A DNA stretch of 5,092 nt, from contig CAMJHJ010000175.1 in NCBI GenBank assembly GCA_946405485.1, positions 1 through 5,092 of the forward strand, given 5' to 3'. Position 1 is the first letter of the stretch. Every line of letters begins with the position of its first letter. The stretch is from an uncultured Bacteroidales bacterium. GTDB taxonomy: Bacteria; Bacteroidota; Bacteroidia; Bacteroidales; UBA932. The notes beneath the pieces were generated by a model that worked only from the letters and a program-made list of their open reading frames with translations, did no database searches and was not told the origin of the DNA. A program made the position numbers and the translations under genes. Shown here in pieces: positions 4,505 through 5,092 of the stretch.

Positions 4505-5092
4505 TTATAAGTTTCGGAGCGTTTCTTCCAGCGTGTAGGCCTGATAGATCTGCTTGGCTTCAGTATAGCGGGTGTTGATTTCCATGAACGTCCGCCAGAT
4601 GTCTATGAACGGACTGAAGCGGACGGCTTCTTCCTTGCCCTCCCGGGTGACGGCGCGGCAGCTGTTGCTCCCGCTCAGGGGGCTGCCTGCGAAGAAGAAG
4701 GTCAAGGCGCGGACGGTTCCGTCCTCATCCCGGATGACGGATTTCTCACAGGCTTCCCACCATTCCAGATAAACGCCCAACGTCGCGTTCTGCAATCCGC
4801 TCGTGCCGGTGTAGGCCAGGTTATTCTTGAAAGGCAGGGGAGTGAGGAACATCCGGCTGTCCGAGAGGATGGCCTCCCGGTGCTCATAAAGGAAAAATGC
4901 GTTCTGGAGGAACGTCTCCACCCAGGATTTGTCTTCTTCCGCTTCCGCGGGCTTCTTCCGCGACCCGGGTTTCCCCACCTGCAGATAGACCCCGGTCGTA
5001 TCCAGCCCCGGCTCATCCGGCAGAATGACGGCCGGCTGCACGGCCTTCGGATAGCATTCCAGCTCTTTCCCGCTGGTGAGGATGATCTTTCC
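4505..5092 (-). CDS. Hypothetical protein, 5' end cut by window edge
   Basis: The frame is open from the right edge to a TAA at 4505, giving 195 visible C-terminal residues. A GTG at 5041 could start it, but the frame continues upstream with protein-like sequence (GKIILTSGKELECYPKAV), so the true start is probably beyond the window. The visible part has strand-like KIILTSG at the edge, a proline/charged linker with KPGSRKKPAEAEEDK, then a helical and aromatic body with WVETFLQNAFFLYEHREAIL, YLEWWEACEKSVI, ALTFFFAGSPLSGSNSCRAV and SPFIDIWRTFMEINTRYTEA, ending YQAYTLEETLRNL. The GSPLSGSNSC stretch reads like a conserved turn or active-site loop. No signal peptide or transmembrane segment is visible. 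I do not recognise the family. It is on the same strand as the kinase operon but 171 bases upstream, so a functional link is possible but not shown. Confidence 0.8.
   Translation of the reverse strand, partial: GKIILTSGKELECYPKAVQPAVILPDEPGLDTTGVYLQVGKPGSRKKPAEAEEDKSWVETFLQNAFFLYEHREAILSDSRMFLTPLPFKNNLAYTGTSGLQNATLGVYLEWWEACEKSVIRDEDGTVRALTFFFAGSPLSGSNSCRAVTREGKEEAVRFSPFIDIWRTFMEINTRYTEAKQIYQAYTLEETLRNL

Overview
The window reads as bacterial chromosome or accessory DNA, most likely from a G+C-rich member of the Bacteroidales. That guess rests on weak evidence: there are almost no Shine-Dalgarno sites at sensible spacing, there is an AT-rich TAtaTTTa-like promoter element, the genes are tightly packed, and the general look of the proteins fits. 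No rRNA, tRNA, CRISPR array, transposase or integrase is visible. Six genes fill most of the window and a seventh is cut by the left edge or the right edge depending on which end one starts from: in total there are five complete genes and two partial ones.

Layout. (1) 1-503, minus strand: the N-terminal 167 codons of an unrecognised helical protein, running off the left edge, with lower G+C than the rest; a nested hairpin lies in its coding sequence at 4-40. (2) 504-617: divergent spacer with an A/T inverted repeat. (3) 618-2233, plus strand: a translationally coupled pair, a double-SIS-domain sugar-phosphate-binding protein and a 189-residue protein I do not recognise, joined by an ATGA overlap. 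(4) 2182-4333, minus strand: a three-gene operon, read right to left, of a PfkB/ribokinase-family kinase, a small ADP-ribosyltransferase-like (ART) protein and a NADAR-family N-glycosidase. Its last gene converges on and overlaps the last gene of the plus-strand pair by 52 bases. (5) 4334-4504: AT-rich spacer with a likely promoter and a perfect 14-base palindrome. (6) 4505-5092, minus strand: the C-terminal part of another unrecognised protein, running off the right edge.

The point of interest is the middle. NADAR enzymes are known to remove ADP-ribose from guanine bases and to act as antitoxins to DarT-type DNA ADP-ribosyltransferases. Here a NADAR gene sits 10 bases downstream of an ART-like gene that does not look like DarT but resembles the ART domain found in phage and plasmid polyvalent proteins. 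This suggests a two-gene writer/eraser or toxin/antitoxin unit. The co-transcribed sugar/nucleoside kinase and the facing SIS isomerase-like gene with its unknown partner hint at a larger system that makes, modifies or recycles a ribosyl compound. That larger reading is inference; only the gene families and arrangement are seen directly.
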